Assembly: GCA_965183835.1 (NCBI GenBank)
Contig: CBCYME010000021.1
Coordinates: forward strand, 1 to 64,000
DNA from: OMPR01 sp965183835
GTDB lineage: Bacteria; Pseudomonadota; Alphaproteobacteria; Rhodobacterales; Rhodobacteraceae
Length of the DNA: 64,000 bases
Direction: 5' to 3'
Of this stretch, positions 26,587 through 35,025 are shown piece after piece (position 1 is the first letter of the stretch; the number at the start of each line of letters is the position of its first letter). The notes below the pieces were generated by a model, which made no database searches, had not been told where the DNA came from, and worked only from the letters and a program-made list of their open reading frames with translations. The position numbers and the translations under genes are program-made.

Positions 26587-28116
26587 ATGCGTGAGCCCAA
26601 GAATGTTCTCTTTGTCATAATCGACCAGCTGCGCGCTGATTGCGTCTTTGGGGCGCTAGCGGATCATGTGGACCTGCCCAATCTGCGCGCCTTTATGGAT
26701 GAGGCGGTGACGTTCAAACGCCATTTCTCATCCGTAAACCCCTGTGGTCCCTCACGCGCGTCCTTGCTGACCGGACAATATTCCATGAACCATCGGTCCG
26801 TGCGCAATGGCACGCCGCTGCGCCACGATACCCCGTCTGTTGCATCTGAAATGCGCAAGGCTGGATATGTTCCGATGCTGTTTGGCTATACCGACACTTC
26901 GCAAGACCCGCGCGCCTATCACCCCAACGATCCGGCTGTGCACACCTACGAATACCCAATGGTCGGTTTTCACGAGATGTTGGAAATGCGGTCCGAGATG
27001 TCTTACCCGTGGCGCTCGCATCTGCTGAACAACGGCTACAATTTCGACAGCTATGAACAGGTCTATCAGCCCGTCTCGCCCACTGGCGAGGCGTCCCGTG
27101 TGAATGACCCCGCGCTCTACCGGGCCGAAGACAGCGACACCGCCTTTCTGACGGATCAGTTTCTGGCCACCATGCCAGCCTATGCCGATCAGAACTGGTT
27201 CGCGCATCTGACCTATATCCGGCCACACCCGCCGATGGTTGCGCCTGCGCCCTACAACGACATGTATGATCCCGGTCAGATCCCCCTGCCCGCCCGGCTT
27301 GCGGATACTGATGCGGAACTCGCAATTCACCCGTTCTTCGGCCCCGCACAGGCCAGCGCGACCCCTGCCCGCTTTGTGGTTGGGTTTCCGGATTTGGAGC
27401 CAACGGATGAAAACGTGCAGACCCTGCGCGCCCTCTATTTCGGCCTCGCAACCGAGGTGGACCTACATATCGGGCGCGTTGTTCAATTCTTGAAAGACAG
27501 TGGCCAATACGACGACACATTGGTGGTGATCACCGCCGATCATGGTGAAATGCTGGGTGATCGTCACTCCTGGGGCAAGTTTTCAGTCTATGACGCGGCC
27601 TATCACACGCCGCTGATCATCCGTGCGCCGGGGCTGTCTGCGGGAACCGAGGTCACAGTGCCGACTGAATCCGTCGACATCACCCCAACCATTCTGGACT
27701 GGGTCGGCCAAGAGATTCCAAATTCCATGGATGGCCGGTCATTGATGCCGTTCCTGCGGGACGAGACCCCACACAACTGGCGTGATTATTCATTTTCCGA
27801 GCTAGATTTTTCAGACCCTGAAGCGCCGTCCTTGTGGGAACAGGCGCTTGGCACCGGAACGAGCGATTCATCGCTCGGCATCCTGCGCGATGATCGTTTT
27901 ACGCTGGTTGAATTTGCGGCCGACCTACCGCCAATCCTGTTTGATCACGAGGACGCGGGTGAATTCGCCAACGTCGCGGGTCAGCCCGCGTATCAGGCGG
28001 ATCTGAACCGCTTAACCCGTCAAATGCTGCGCCACAGGATGCGGAACATGGATCACACCCTGTCGCTGGATTCGATCACCAATGATGGGCCGCGCAAACA
28101 ACAGCGGTACCCGTGA
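26587..28116 (+). CDS. Sulfatase-superfamily hydrolase, phosphonate-monoester/phosphodiester-hydrolase-like
   Basis: A 509-residue alkaline-phosphatase-superfamily enzyme. CGPSRASLLTG at residues 53-63 is the CxPSR sulfatase motif, in which Cys53 would be converted to formylglycine. The metal ligands are suggested by VIIDQLRAD at the start and ITADHGEMLGDRHSWGK. The pattern NPCGPSRASLLTG.Y.MNHR, RPHPPMVAPAPY and the C-terminal RMRNMDHTL resemble phosphonate monoester hydrolases (PMH) of Rhizobium and Ruegeria more than arylsulfatases, as recalled. ATG 26587 has CGGAG upstream. Neighbouring phosphatase and Na/Pi genes favour a phosphorus ester as substrate; a sulfate ester is the alternative. 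Confidence 0.8.
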   Translation: MREPKNVLFVIIDQLRADCVFGALADHVDLPNLRAFMDEAVTFKRHFSSVNPCGPSRASLLTGQYSMNHRSVRNGTPLRHDTPSVASEMRKAGYVPMLFGYTDTSQDPRAYHPNDPAVHTYEYPMVGFHEMLEMRSEMSYPWRSHLLNNGYNFDSYEQVYQPVSPTGEASRVNDPALYRAEDSDTAFLTDQFLATMPAYADQNWFAHLTYIRPHPPMVAPAPYNDMYDPGQIPLPARLADTDAELAIHPFFGPAQASATPARFVVGFPDLEPTDENVQTLRALYFGLATEVDLHIGRVVQFLKDSGQYDDTLVVITADHGEMLGDRHSWGKFSVYDAAYHTPLIIRAPGLSAGTEVTVPTESVDITPTILDWVGQEIPNSMDGRSLMPFLRDETPHNWRDYSFSELDFSDPEAPSLWEQALGTGTSDSSLGILRDDRFTLVEFAADLPPILFDHEDAGEFANVAGQPAYQADLNRLTRQMLRHRMRNMDHTLSLDSITNDGPRKQQRYP

Positions 28117-29580
28117 TCACCGCATCACAAACGGATCGGGGATCGGATCGTCCGAAGTTTTGAGCCAGACCGCCTTGACCTTGGTGTAATCCAGCGCCGC
28201 CTGCATGCCACCTTCGCGGCCATGACCCGACAAACCGTGCCCGCCAAAGGGCGCGATGGGCGACACCGCACGATAGGTGTTGACCCAGACGATACCGGCG
28301 CGAATGCCCCGGATCATCCGGTGCGCACGGGTCAGGCTGCTGGTGAACACGCCAGAAGCCAGACCAAAGGTTGTGTTATTAGCAATTTCCAACGCTTCTT
28401 CTTCGGTGTCAAAGGACAGGACTGACAGAACCGGACCAAAGAACTCGTTGGTGATACAATCTGCCTGCGGCGCGTCGGAACAGTCGATGATCGTGGGCGG
28501 AAAATAGAACCCATCACCCGCAATCGCCTGACCGCCAGTGACCACGCGCGCGCCCTGTTGTTCAGAGGCTGCGATCAGGTTCAGCGCGTTGTCGCGCTGG
28601 CGCTGGGTACAGAGTGGCCCGACCTCGGTCGCCATATCTGTCGGATCACCGATCACCACGGCTTCGGCCTTGGCTTTGAGCTTGGTGAGAAACTCGTCCT
28701 TGATCTTGTTCGAGATCACCAACCGCGATCCAGCCACACAGCTCTGGCCCGTGGCCGCAAAGATGCCTGAGACCTGCGCATTGACCGCGCTGTCTATATC
28801 TGCGTCGTCAAATACGATGAACGGCGACTTGCCACCCAGTTCGAGCGAGGTGGAAGCGAGATTTTCGGCCGAATTTCGTACGATATGGCGCGCAGTCTCT
28901 GGCCCACCGGTGAACGCCACATGCGCCACCTTTGGATGGCTAGTCAGGGTCGCGCCCGCTTCGGGCCCGCCGGTGATGACGTTCAGCACCCCCTTGGGGA
29001 ACCCGGCCTGATCAAAAATCCGGGCGAATTCCAGCATTGGCGCGGGGCCTTCTTCAGATGCTTTCAGCACCACTGTACAACCAGCGGCCAATGCGGGTCC
29101 GATCTTTACAGCCGACAGGAACAACTGCGAATTCCACGGCACAATCGCCGCGACAACACCGATGGGTTCGCGGCGCAGCCAGACCTCCATATCCGGTTTA
29201 TCGATCGGCAGATGCGCGCCTTCGATCTTATCCGCCAGCCCGGCGTAATAGCGGTAGTATTCCGCGACATAAGCGATCTGCGCGCTGGTTTCGCGAATGA
29301 TCTTGCCCGTGTCGCGGGTTTCCAACTCGGCCAGACGAGGCGCATTTTCGGCCACCAGATCGGCCAGACGATGCAACAGTTTGCCCCGCTGCGTCGCCGT
29401 CATGAGCGCCCATTCAGACCCTAAAAAGGCTGTTTCAGCAGCTTTGACCGCGCGGTTCACATCTGCGGCCTGCGCCTCGGGCATACTGGCCCAGGCCGCG
29501 CCCGTAGCCGGGTCAATGCTGTGAAACTGTGCTGATCCGTCGGCAAACGCGCCGTCGATATACTGCTGAAACTGTTGCAT
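28117..29580 (-). CDS. Aldehyde dehydrogenase
   Basis: A 487-residue NAD(P)-dependent ALDH. Catalytic Glu in LELGGKSP and catalytic Cys in GQSCVAGSRL; the cofactor segment VVAAIVPWNSQLFLSAVKIGPALAAG is intact, though PWNS replaces the usual PWNF. Full length and uninterrupted. It is the last gene of the operon DUF1185 - hydrolase - flavin reductase - LLM - ALDH and directly abuts the convergent hydrolase gene. It probably oxidises an aldehyde released by the monooxygenase step. Confidence 0.92.
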   Translation of the reverse strand: MQQFQQYIDGAFADGSAQFHSIDPATGAAWASMPEAQAADVNRAVKAAETAFLGSEWALMTATQRGKLLHRLADLVAENAPRLAELETRDTGKIIRETSAQIAYVAEYYRYYAGLADKIEGAHLPIDKPDMEVWLRREPIGVVAAIVPWNSQLFLSAVKIGPALAAGCTVVLKASEEGPAPMLEFARIFDQAGFPKGVLNVITGGPEAGATLTSHPKVAHVAFTGGPETARHIVRNSAENLASTSLELGGKSPFIVFDDADIDSAVNAQVSGIFAATGQSCVAGSRLVISNKIKDEFLTKLKAKAEAVVIGDPTDMATEVGPLCTQRQRDNALNLIAASEQQGARVVTGGQAIAGDGFYFPPTIIDCSDAPQADCITNEFFGPVLSVLSFDTEEEALEIANNTTFGLASGVFTSSLTRAHRMIRGIRAGIVWVNTYRAVSPIAPFGGHGLSGHGREGGMQAALDYTKVKAVWLKTSDDPIPDPFVMR

Positions 29581-29589
29581 TTCTAATCC

Positions 29590-30627
29590 TTACTGAAACG
29601 CGGGCATAACGTCGTTGATGAACCGCTCAAGCGAGGCTTTCTTGCGCTCAAAACTCATGCTGGAGTCGATCCAGAACGAGAACTCATCATAGCCCAACGC
29701 CTCGTACTTTTTGAGCCGTTCAATCACCGCAGCGGGTTCGCCGATCACCAGATCCCGTTCCATCGCCTCGGGGGTATAGAACGGATGCGCCGCGATTTCG
29801 TCATCGCTGAGCGTTTTGATTAACCCTTGTTCAACAGGGCGTTCGTTTTTGAACCATGCACCAAAGTAGTTGTAGAATCGGTTCAGCTCTTCGGCGCCCA
29901 GTTTCACATCCTCGGGGCTGTCGGCCACATAGGTGTGCAGCAGCAACATGATCTTGGGGCGTGGCTGATCCGGGAATTTGGCGCAAGCGTCGTTGAACTT
30001 GACCATCAGGCTTTCGATTTCGGGGTCGCCTTGCCACAGCGGTGTCACCTGCACGTTGCAGCCGTTTGAGACCGCAAATTCGTGGCTGTTGGGATCGCGC
30101 GCCGCGACCCAGATGGGCGGGCCGTTTTCCTGCACAGGCATCGGCGAAGAGGAGGTCTGGGGGAACGAGTGGAATTCACCCTCTTGGGCGTAATCCCCCT
30201 TCCATAGACCCTGAATCGCTGGGATCAGCTCGCGCATGCGCTGCCCTGCCTCCCAAGCGTCCATGCCCGGCATCATGCGTTCGTATTCATACGAGTACGC
30301 CCCGCGTGCAATGCCCAAATCCAGACGCCCCTCGGTGATGATATCGGTCATCGCGGCCTCGCCCGCCAACCGGATCGGGTGCCAGAACGGCGCGATTACG
30401 GTGCCGGTGCCCAGGCGCACATTTTTCGTATGCCGTGCCACGTCAATCAGGTTCAGCATCGGGTTGGGCGAGATGGTGAAATTCATCCCGTGGTGTTCGC
30501 CGGTCCAGACCGCATGCATCCCGCCATCATCAGCGATTTTGCACAGCTCGATGAATTCATCATATAGCTGCTTTTGATCTTCATCCGGTGAAATACGCTC
30601 CATGTGCGCAAACAAAGAAAACTTCAT
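29590..30627 (-). CDS. Luciferase-like (LLM) flavin-dependent monooxygenase
   Basis: A 345-residue bacterial-luciferase-like protein with the TIM-barrel pattern of the family: MKFSLFAHMERI, then HAVWTGEHHGMNF, then VRLGTGTVIAPFWHPIRLAGEAAMTDIITEGRLDLGIARG. Such enzymes use FMNH2 supplied by a separate reductase to oxygenate aldehydes, sulfonates, amines or heterocycles. The reductase is encoded 3 bp upstream, supporting a two-component monooxygenase. The substrate is unknown; the flanking hydrolase and ALDH suggest ring or chain opening to an aldehyde. Confidence 0.88.
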   Translation of the reverse strand: MKFSLFAHMERISPDEDQKQLYDEFIELCKIADDGGMHAVWTGEHHGMNFTISPNPMLNLIDVARHTKNVRLGTGTVIAPFWHPIRLAGEAAMTDIITEGRLDLGIARGAYSYEYERMMPGMDAWEAGQRMRELIPAIQGLWKGDYAQEGEFHSFPQTSSSPMPVQENGPPIWVAARDPNSHEFAVSNGCNVQVTPLWQGDPEIESLMVKFNDACAKFPDQPRPKIMLLLHTYVADSPEDVKLGAEELNRFYNYFGAWFKNERPVEQGLIKTLSDDEIAAHPFYTPEAMERDLVIGEPAAVIERLKKYEALGYDEFSFWIDSSMSFERKKASLERFINDVMPAFQ

Positions 30628-30630
30628 GCC

Positions 30631-31548
30631 TTAACTCCCTGACACGATCGGGCGGACTTTGCCGCTGGTCTGGTTGCCGTAATATACCCCGTAATTGCCC
30701 ATGCGGCTTTCACTGGCGAACCGTTCGAGCATGATGCGCACTGCTGGGTCAGCAATGTCCATCAAGGTCGAGGCGCTCAGGTCAGTGAAACACCCCTTTG
30801 CCGGGGTGCCGTCAGCCGCTTGGCACAGAAACGAGATATGCTGGTGTTCGCGCGCACCATCTTCGAAAACAGAATAGATGAACCCCGGCTCAGCCGAGAG
30901 GCCCGAGGCCTCGATCAGCTTGTTCAGAGCCGCACTGGCGCCATCCTTGCCGACGCGGGTTTCCGGCAGGGTTAGCCCGCCGTTACCGTCATCCATCAAC
31001 AGAACTTCGTTGCCGCGCGCAATCAGCGCGGACACGATCAGGTTTGCGTTCTGGCTCAACGCCTCGGCCTCGGCCGCTGGTGTGACATAGGCCCCGCGCG
31101 CATAACCAAGACCCGGCGCGGGGCTGGTGTCGTATGCCTGTACCTGACCAATCAGGATGACATGATCACCCGCTTCGACCGTTTTATGCATGGAACAATC
31201 AAACCACGCAGACACACCATCAAACACCGGTGACCCGTGCGGGCCTTTGCGCCAGTCGACACATGCAAAGCGGTCATCGACCGGGCGGGCAAAAGTGTTC
31301 GACACGTCTTTTTGGTGCTCGGAGAGGATGTTCACGGCAAAGCCGCTGGCCTGCGTCAGCGCATCATAGTTTTGCGAAGAATTGGCCAAGCAGACCAGCA
31401 CCAGCGGCGGATCCATCGAAACAGAGGTAAACGAGTTCGCCGTAAAGCCCAGCGGATTGCCCTCGGCGTCATGCGCCGTCACCACAGTCACGCCGGTCAT
31501 AAAGGTGCCAAACGCATTGCGCAGGGCGCGCGGATCAATCGGGGTCAT
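30631..31548 (-). CDS. Flavin reductase fused to a Nudix-like domain
   Basis: A 305-residue protein. Residues about 1-160 are a flavin_reductase domain (LRNAFGTFMTGVTVVTA, then GFTANSFTSVSMDPPLVLVCL) that would reduce FMN/FAD with NAD(P)H for the adjacent monooxygenase. Residues about 165-305 form an additional domain with a Nudix-like layout (LIVSALIARGNEVLLMDDGNG then LPETRVGKDGASAALNKLI) but without the acidic REx2EE residues of the Nudix box, so it is probably a ligand-sensing or structural domain rather than a hydrolase. Simple HpaC-type reductases are only about 170 residues. Start ATG 31548 has AAGGAG upstream. Confidence 0.82.
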   Translation of the reverse strand: MTPIDPRALRNAFGTFMTGVTVVTAHDAEGNPLGFTANSFTSVSMDPPLVLVCLANSSQNYDALTQASGFAVNILSEHQKDVSNTFARPVDDRFACVDWRKGPHGSPVFDGVSAWFDCSMHKTVEAGDHVILIGQVQAYDTSPAPGLGYARGAYVTPAAEAEALSQNANLIVSALIARGNEVLLMDDGNGGLTLPETRVGKDGASAALNKLIEASGLSAEPGFIYSVFEDGAREHQHISFLCQAADGTPAKGCFTDLSASTLMDIADPAVRIMLERFASESRMGNYGVYYGNQTSGKVRPIVSGS

Positions 31549-32357
31549 GCGGTTCTCCTTTGGGTCAGCGGGCGAGACAGCCAATCCTGCAATATAGCCG
31601 TCACTTCGTCGGGCGCGGTCAAGTTCACCATGTGGCGGTGACCTGTGATCACCTTAGCCGCACCGTTTTGGGCAGCTGCCGCCATGGCTTGCGACATCTC
31701 AGGGGTCGAATTCGGGTCCCCATCGCCTGTCAGGGCTAGCATCGGGCATGTCACCCTGCCCCAAGCATCGGCATAGGTGCTATCGCCCCGCGCAAAGGCC
31801 CCGTATGCCGTGGCATAGCCACCCATATCTACGGCGCTGAGCCACCCGGCGACCTGATCGCGCGCAATCTGATCCTGCGCGCTGTCGCCAAACCAGCGGG
31901 TCAGCGGCGTTTCCAGATCAACCTTGCCCTGTTTGATTTCAGCGGCGCGTGCCTCGACAGCAGTGCGCGCGGCAGCGTTCCGGCGAAAAACGCCGTTCAC
32001 CACGGCAACCCGTGTGACCATGTTTGGGTGTTCAGCGACATAGCCCCCGGCGATTAACGCGCCCATGGAGTGGCCTGCCACGCTCACAGGGCCAAGATCC
32101 AGAGCCGTCACCACCGCATGCAGCCAGGCGACGAAATCAGGCAATTCTGCGGTGTCTGGCAGCGGATCGCTGCCACCATGGCCGGGCATGTCCACCGCAA
32201 TCACGCGGTGGGTGGCAGACAGCGTATCGATCTGTGGACCCCAGGCCCCTGACTGCATGCCAACGCCATGGATCAACAGAACCGGCGCACCGGACCCTGT
32301 GTCGCGATATGCGACCTGGCCGTATGCCTCAGACAGCTGCAGGGTTGTCGAGGTCAT
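31545..32357 (-). CDS. Alpha/beta-fold hydrolase
   Basis: A 270-residue serine hydrolase. Oxyanion region LLIHGVGMQSGAWGPQ, nucleophile elbow VAGHSMGAL (GxSxG), acid in LALTGDGDPNSTPEM and the catalytic His in VITGHRHMVNL. The overall pattern resembles 3-oxoadipate enol-lactonase-like (PcaD) hydrolases. ATG 32357 (MTSTTLQL) is preferred to a longer frame that overlaps the upstream gene. Its stop overlaps the reductase start by 4 bp. In the pathway it could open a lactone or hydrolyse an ester or amide produced by the monooxygenase. Confidence 0.88.
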   Translation of the reverse strand: MTSTTLQLSEAYGQVAYRDTGSGAPVLLIHGVGMQSGAWGPQIDTLSATHRVIAVDMPGHGGSDPLPDTAELPDFVAWLHAVVTALDLGPVSVAGHSMGALIAGGYVAEHPNMVTRVAVVNGVFRRNAAARTAVEARAAEIKQGKVDLETPLTRWFGDSAQDQIARDQVAGWLSAVDMGGYATAYGAFARGDSTYADAWGRVTCPMLALTGDGDPNSTPEMSQAMAAAAQNGAAKVITGHRHMVNLTAPDEVTAILQDWLSRPLTQRRTA

Positions 32358-32931
32358 GGCCCAGATCCTTGAGGTCCTGATAGCGGTCACCGATACGGTG
32401 ATGCGGGCGGCCCCCGATCGAGGCCCCAAGTGCGATCACCAATTCATCCGGCCCCGGCGCATCTGCAACCGAGGTTTGGATGGTCAGATAATGCGATCGC
32501 TTACCACCGTCGTTTTTGTCCATCAGCGGAATGTAGAGCGGCGCGTTGGCCGGGCCGCGTGTGTTGCAAAACGACAGATAGCTTTTGGCGCCAACCGCCT
32601 CGCGGAAGTGATTGCCAAACCGCAGGGTATGGATCAGGCCTGAGGCATGTTCGACCTCGCCGTTCACGCCAACGATGGCCGATTTTCCGTAGCCTTCGAC
32701 CTTGTCGCCGCCACCAGCGGCATCCAGCACCATATTGGTCAGCAGCTCGCCCAGACCGGGGGCACAATCCAAGATGCCAGGTTTCAGGTCCTCGACAAAG
32801 CCCTGCCCTGCCCATGGGTTTTTGATCACGGCAATCGCAGCGATCATTTTTAGCGGCGTTTCGGCGACCTTGCCACCTTCGATCAGGGTGTCTTCGATGA
32901 AAAGCTGCGTCTTGCGGATTTCTGCGGGCAT
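32329..32931 (-). CDS. DUF1185 ('amino acid synthesis') family protein
   Basis: A 200-residue protein starting MPAEIRKTQLFIEDTLIEGG and containing KMIAAIAVIKNPWAGQGFVEDL and LVIALGASIGGRPHHRIGDRYQD, the pattern of DUF1185 proteins. The name 'amino acid synthesis' is historical; no reaction is established to my knowledge. These genes recur next to LLM monooxygenases and flavin reductases in alphaproteobacteria (recalled, not checked). It is the first gene of the operon, 111 bp from the divergent GntR gene, with a GGAGG-like site before ATG 32931. Confidence 0.8.
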   Translation of the reverse strand: MPAEIRKTQLFIEDTLIEGGKVAETPLKMIAAIAVIKNPWAGQGFVEDLKPGILDCAPGLGELLTNMVLDAAGGGDKVEGYGKSAIVGVNGEVEHASGLIHTLRFGNHFREAVGAKSYLSFCNTRGPANAPLYIPLMDKNDGGKRSHYLTIQTSVADAPGPDELVIALGASIGGRPHHRIGDRYQDLKDLGHDLDNPAAV

Positions 32932-32972
32932 GGGAGGAGCACCTGATTCACTGTGTTTCGAACTGACAAACA

Positions 32973-32986
32973 TATGGTATACCATA
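32973..32986. promoter_or_regulatory. Putative GntR (FadR-type) operator
   Basis: TATGGTATACCATA is a perfect 14-bp palindrome in the divergent region between the DUF1185 operon and the gntR gene. Its core TGGTATACCA fits the TNGTNNNACNA pattern known for FadR-subfamily regulators. It is ideally placed to control both directions. Confidence 0.8.
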
Positions 32987-33042
32987 CTCCCGTTAGTCAA
33001 GAATTTCTTGTCTCTCTGTTGGTGGGCTGTTAAATTGCGCCC

Positions 33043-33732
33043 ATGACCCAATCCGACCTTTCCCATCTAAAAATCGAACAACCCCCTGCTACGCTTCGCG
33101 AAATCGTGCAGGACAAAATGCGTGCCGCAATCATTGATGGATATTTCAAACCCGGGCAAAGATTGGTTGAACGCCCGTTGTGCGACCAACTTGGGGTCAG
33201 CCGCACTGTCATTCGCGAAACCATCCGCTACTTAGAAGCCGAAGGTTTGGTCGAGATTCTGCCCAATCGCGGTCCCATCGTAGCCCGGATGGATTGGGAT
33301 GACGCGCGCCAGATATACGACATTCGCCGCATGTTAGAGACTGCAGCGGCGGTCGCCTGTGCCCAAACGGTGACACCGGATTTGACCCGCGATTTGCAAG
33401 AAGCGCTGGCAACGCTGGAGCAGGAATTTGACCAGACCACACCCGGCGCCCTGTTTCAGGCGTCGTCCGGGTTTTACCGAGTCATCTTTCTGGGCGCGGG
33501 TCATTCTGTGGCCTGGGAAATCGTTCAACGCTTGAATGGCCGCATCAGCCGGTTACGGATCATGACCCTATCGGCAACACAGCGCGCACGCCCCGGTCTG
33601 GAACACATGCGCGCCATTAGTGATGCCATTATCGCTGGCAACCCAATAGCCGCGCGCGCCGCAGTCGCCGCCCATCTGGATGACGCTGCCACAGTTGCAC
33701 AGCGTCTGCTGTCGTTAGAGCCATCTGAATAA
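33043..33732 (+). CDS. GntR-family regulator (FadR subfamily, FCD domain)
   Basis: A 229-residue regulator. The N-terminal winged helix is LREIVQDKMRAAIIDGYFKPGQRLVERPLCDQLGVSRTVIRETIRYLEAEGLV. The C-terminal helical FCD domain has RPGLEHMRAISDAI and AARAAVAAHL, giving the His residues that in this family bind a metal near the effector pocket. It is divergent from the DUF1185-LLM operon with a palindromic operator between, so it most likely represses that operon and responds to a carboxylate intermediate. Confidence 0.9.
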   Translation: MTQSDLSHLKIEQPPATLREIVQDKMRAAIIDGYFKPGQRLVERPLCDQLGVSRTVIRETIRYLEAEGLVEILPNRGPIVARMDWDDARQIYDIRRMLETAAAVACAQTVTPDLTRDLQEALATLEQEFDQTTPGALFQASSGFYRVIFLGAGHSVAWEIVQRLNGRISRLRIMTLSATQRARPGLEHMRAISDAIIAGNPIAARAAVAAHLDDAATVAQRLLSLEPSE

Positions 33733-33825
33733 TCCTACATTCCAGAATACATATTTGATTTGGCGCAACGCGCGCCGTCTCTCTTTGCGCTAGGCCCGGG
33801 CAAAATCCGACAAAGAGAGCTGGCC

Positions 33826-34977
33826 ATGACTTCTCCTCGTTCCGTTCCATTCTTTGAATTGGGGTTTCGACCCTTCTTTCTGGGTGCTGCTGTTTTTGCG
33901 CCTGTTGCAGTGCTGCTTTGGATCCTTGCCTTACGCTCTGATCTTGAACTGGCGTTCCGATATGATGCCCAAAGCTGGCACGTTCACGAGATGCTGTTTG
34001 GCTATGGTTCAGCGGTTCTGACCGGCTTTCTGCTGACGGCGGTGCCCAACTGGACCAACCGCCCGCCGCTGACCGGGAGGGCCTTGGTCGCTTTGTTCTC
34101 TGTTTGGGTTTTGGGTCGGGTGGCAATGATCACCCCCCTCCCCCCTTTGGTTGCGATTGCGTGTGAAGGCCTGTTTTTGCCGATGGTTTTGGGTGTCATG
34201 GCCCGCGAAGTCATCGCCGGGCGCAATTGGCGCAATATGGCTGTTCTTATCCCTGTCTCATTGTTCACCATGGCCAACATCGGGTTTCATGTCGAAACCC
34301 TGACCGAAGGGTACGCCGCGACGACCATCCGTCTTGGATTTGCTGCGCTGATCTTTTTGCTGATGCTGATCGGCGGACGCATCACCCCGGCGTTTACCCG
34401 CAACTGGATGATCCAAAAAGGTGTTGAGCCGAAACCCCCGATGATGAACCGGTTTGATGGTGTCTGTCTGGTGTCTGGGCTGATCTCATTGCTTGCCTGG
34501 GTGTTCCTGCCCGAATGGGCCGGCACCGGCGTGATGTTGTTGCTGAGCGCCACGCTCCATCTGATGCGGCTGGCGCGTTGGGGCGGATGGCGGACCCGCG
34601 TGAACCCAATCTTGTTCGCGCTGCATATCTATTACGCCATGATCCCCGTCGGTTTGGCAGCTGTTGCGCTGGGTGTGTTTGATCCGGCTTATGCCACCGC
34701 TGGGCTGCATGTCATCGGCATTGGGGCCATTGGCGGTATGACTTTGGCCGTCATGATGCGCGCCAGCATGGGTCACACCGGGCGACCCTTGGTGTCGGAT
34801 CGCTGGCTCACGCTGGCCTTGGCCTGCATCATCGCTGCGGTCCTGGCCCGGTTTCTCTGGGCCTCGTTTCCCGACTTCGATTGGATGCTGGACCTTGCTG
34901 CGCTGTTTTGGATAACGGCCTTTGGGCTGTTTATCATCCGTATCGGCCCATGGATGTTTAAGCCCCGCCTAAGCTGA
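33826..34977 (+). CDS. nnrS: NnrS-family membrane protein
   Basis: A 383-residue polytopic protein (about 12 hydrophobic segments) starting MTSPRSVPFFELGFRPFFLGAA, with WHVHEMLFGYGSAVLTGFLLTAVPNWT, the conserved NnrS signature with His and Trp residues. NnrS proteins are haem-copper membrane proteins linked to protection from nitric oxide or its metal-nitrosyl products. No denitrification or norCB gene lies nearby, so here it may serve in general NO stress. A weak GAGAGC site precedes ATG 33826. Confidence 0.9.
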   Translation: MTSPRSVPFFELGFRPFFLGAAVFAPVAVLLWILALRSDLELAFRYDAQSWHVHEMLFGYGSAVLTGFLLTAVPNWTNRPPLTGRALVALFSVWVLGRVAMITPLPPLVAIACEGLFLPMVLGVMAREVIAGRNWRNMAVLIPVSLFTMANIGFHVETLTEGYAATTIRLGFAALIFLLMLIGGRITPAFTRNWMIQKGVEPKPPMMNRFDGVCLVSGLISLLAWVFLPEWAGTGVMLLLSATLHLMRLARWGGWRTRVNPILFALHIYYAMIPVGLAAVALGVFDPAYATAGLHVIGIGAIGGMTLAVMMRASMGHTGRPLVSDRWLTLALACIIAAVLARFLWASFPDFDWMLDLAALFWITAFGLFIIRIGPWMFKPRLS

Positions 34978-34988
34978 CAGACGAAGCC

Positions 34989-35020
34989 GTCGCGAAACCC
35001 GCTATCGACGGTTTCGCGAC
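34989..35020. terminator. Hairpin between nnrS and parB
   Basis: GTCGCGAAACC (34989-34999) pairs perfectly with GGTTTCGCGAC (35010-35020) with a 10-nt loop, between the convergent ends of nnrS and parB. It could terminate both genes, but the right arm is part of a putative partition site, so the hairpin may be incidental to that site. Confidence 0.45.
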
Positions 35021-35025
35021 GAAAC
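35011..35025. repeat. Putative partition site, copy 1 (GTTTCG-CGA-CGAAAC)
   Basis: A 15-bp interrupted palindrome between nnrS and parB, overlapping the last bases of parB. Its left part also pairs with GTCGCGAAACC at 34989-34999 to form an 11-bp hairpin. It is one of four copies of GTTTCG-N3-CGAAAC found only in the parB-parA-repB stretch. Confidence 0.75.
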
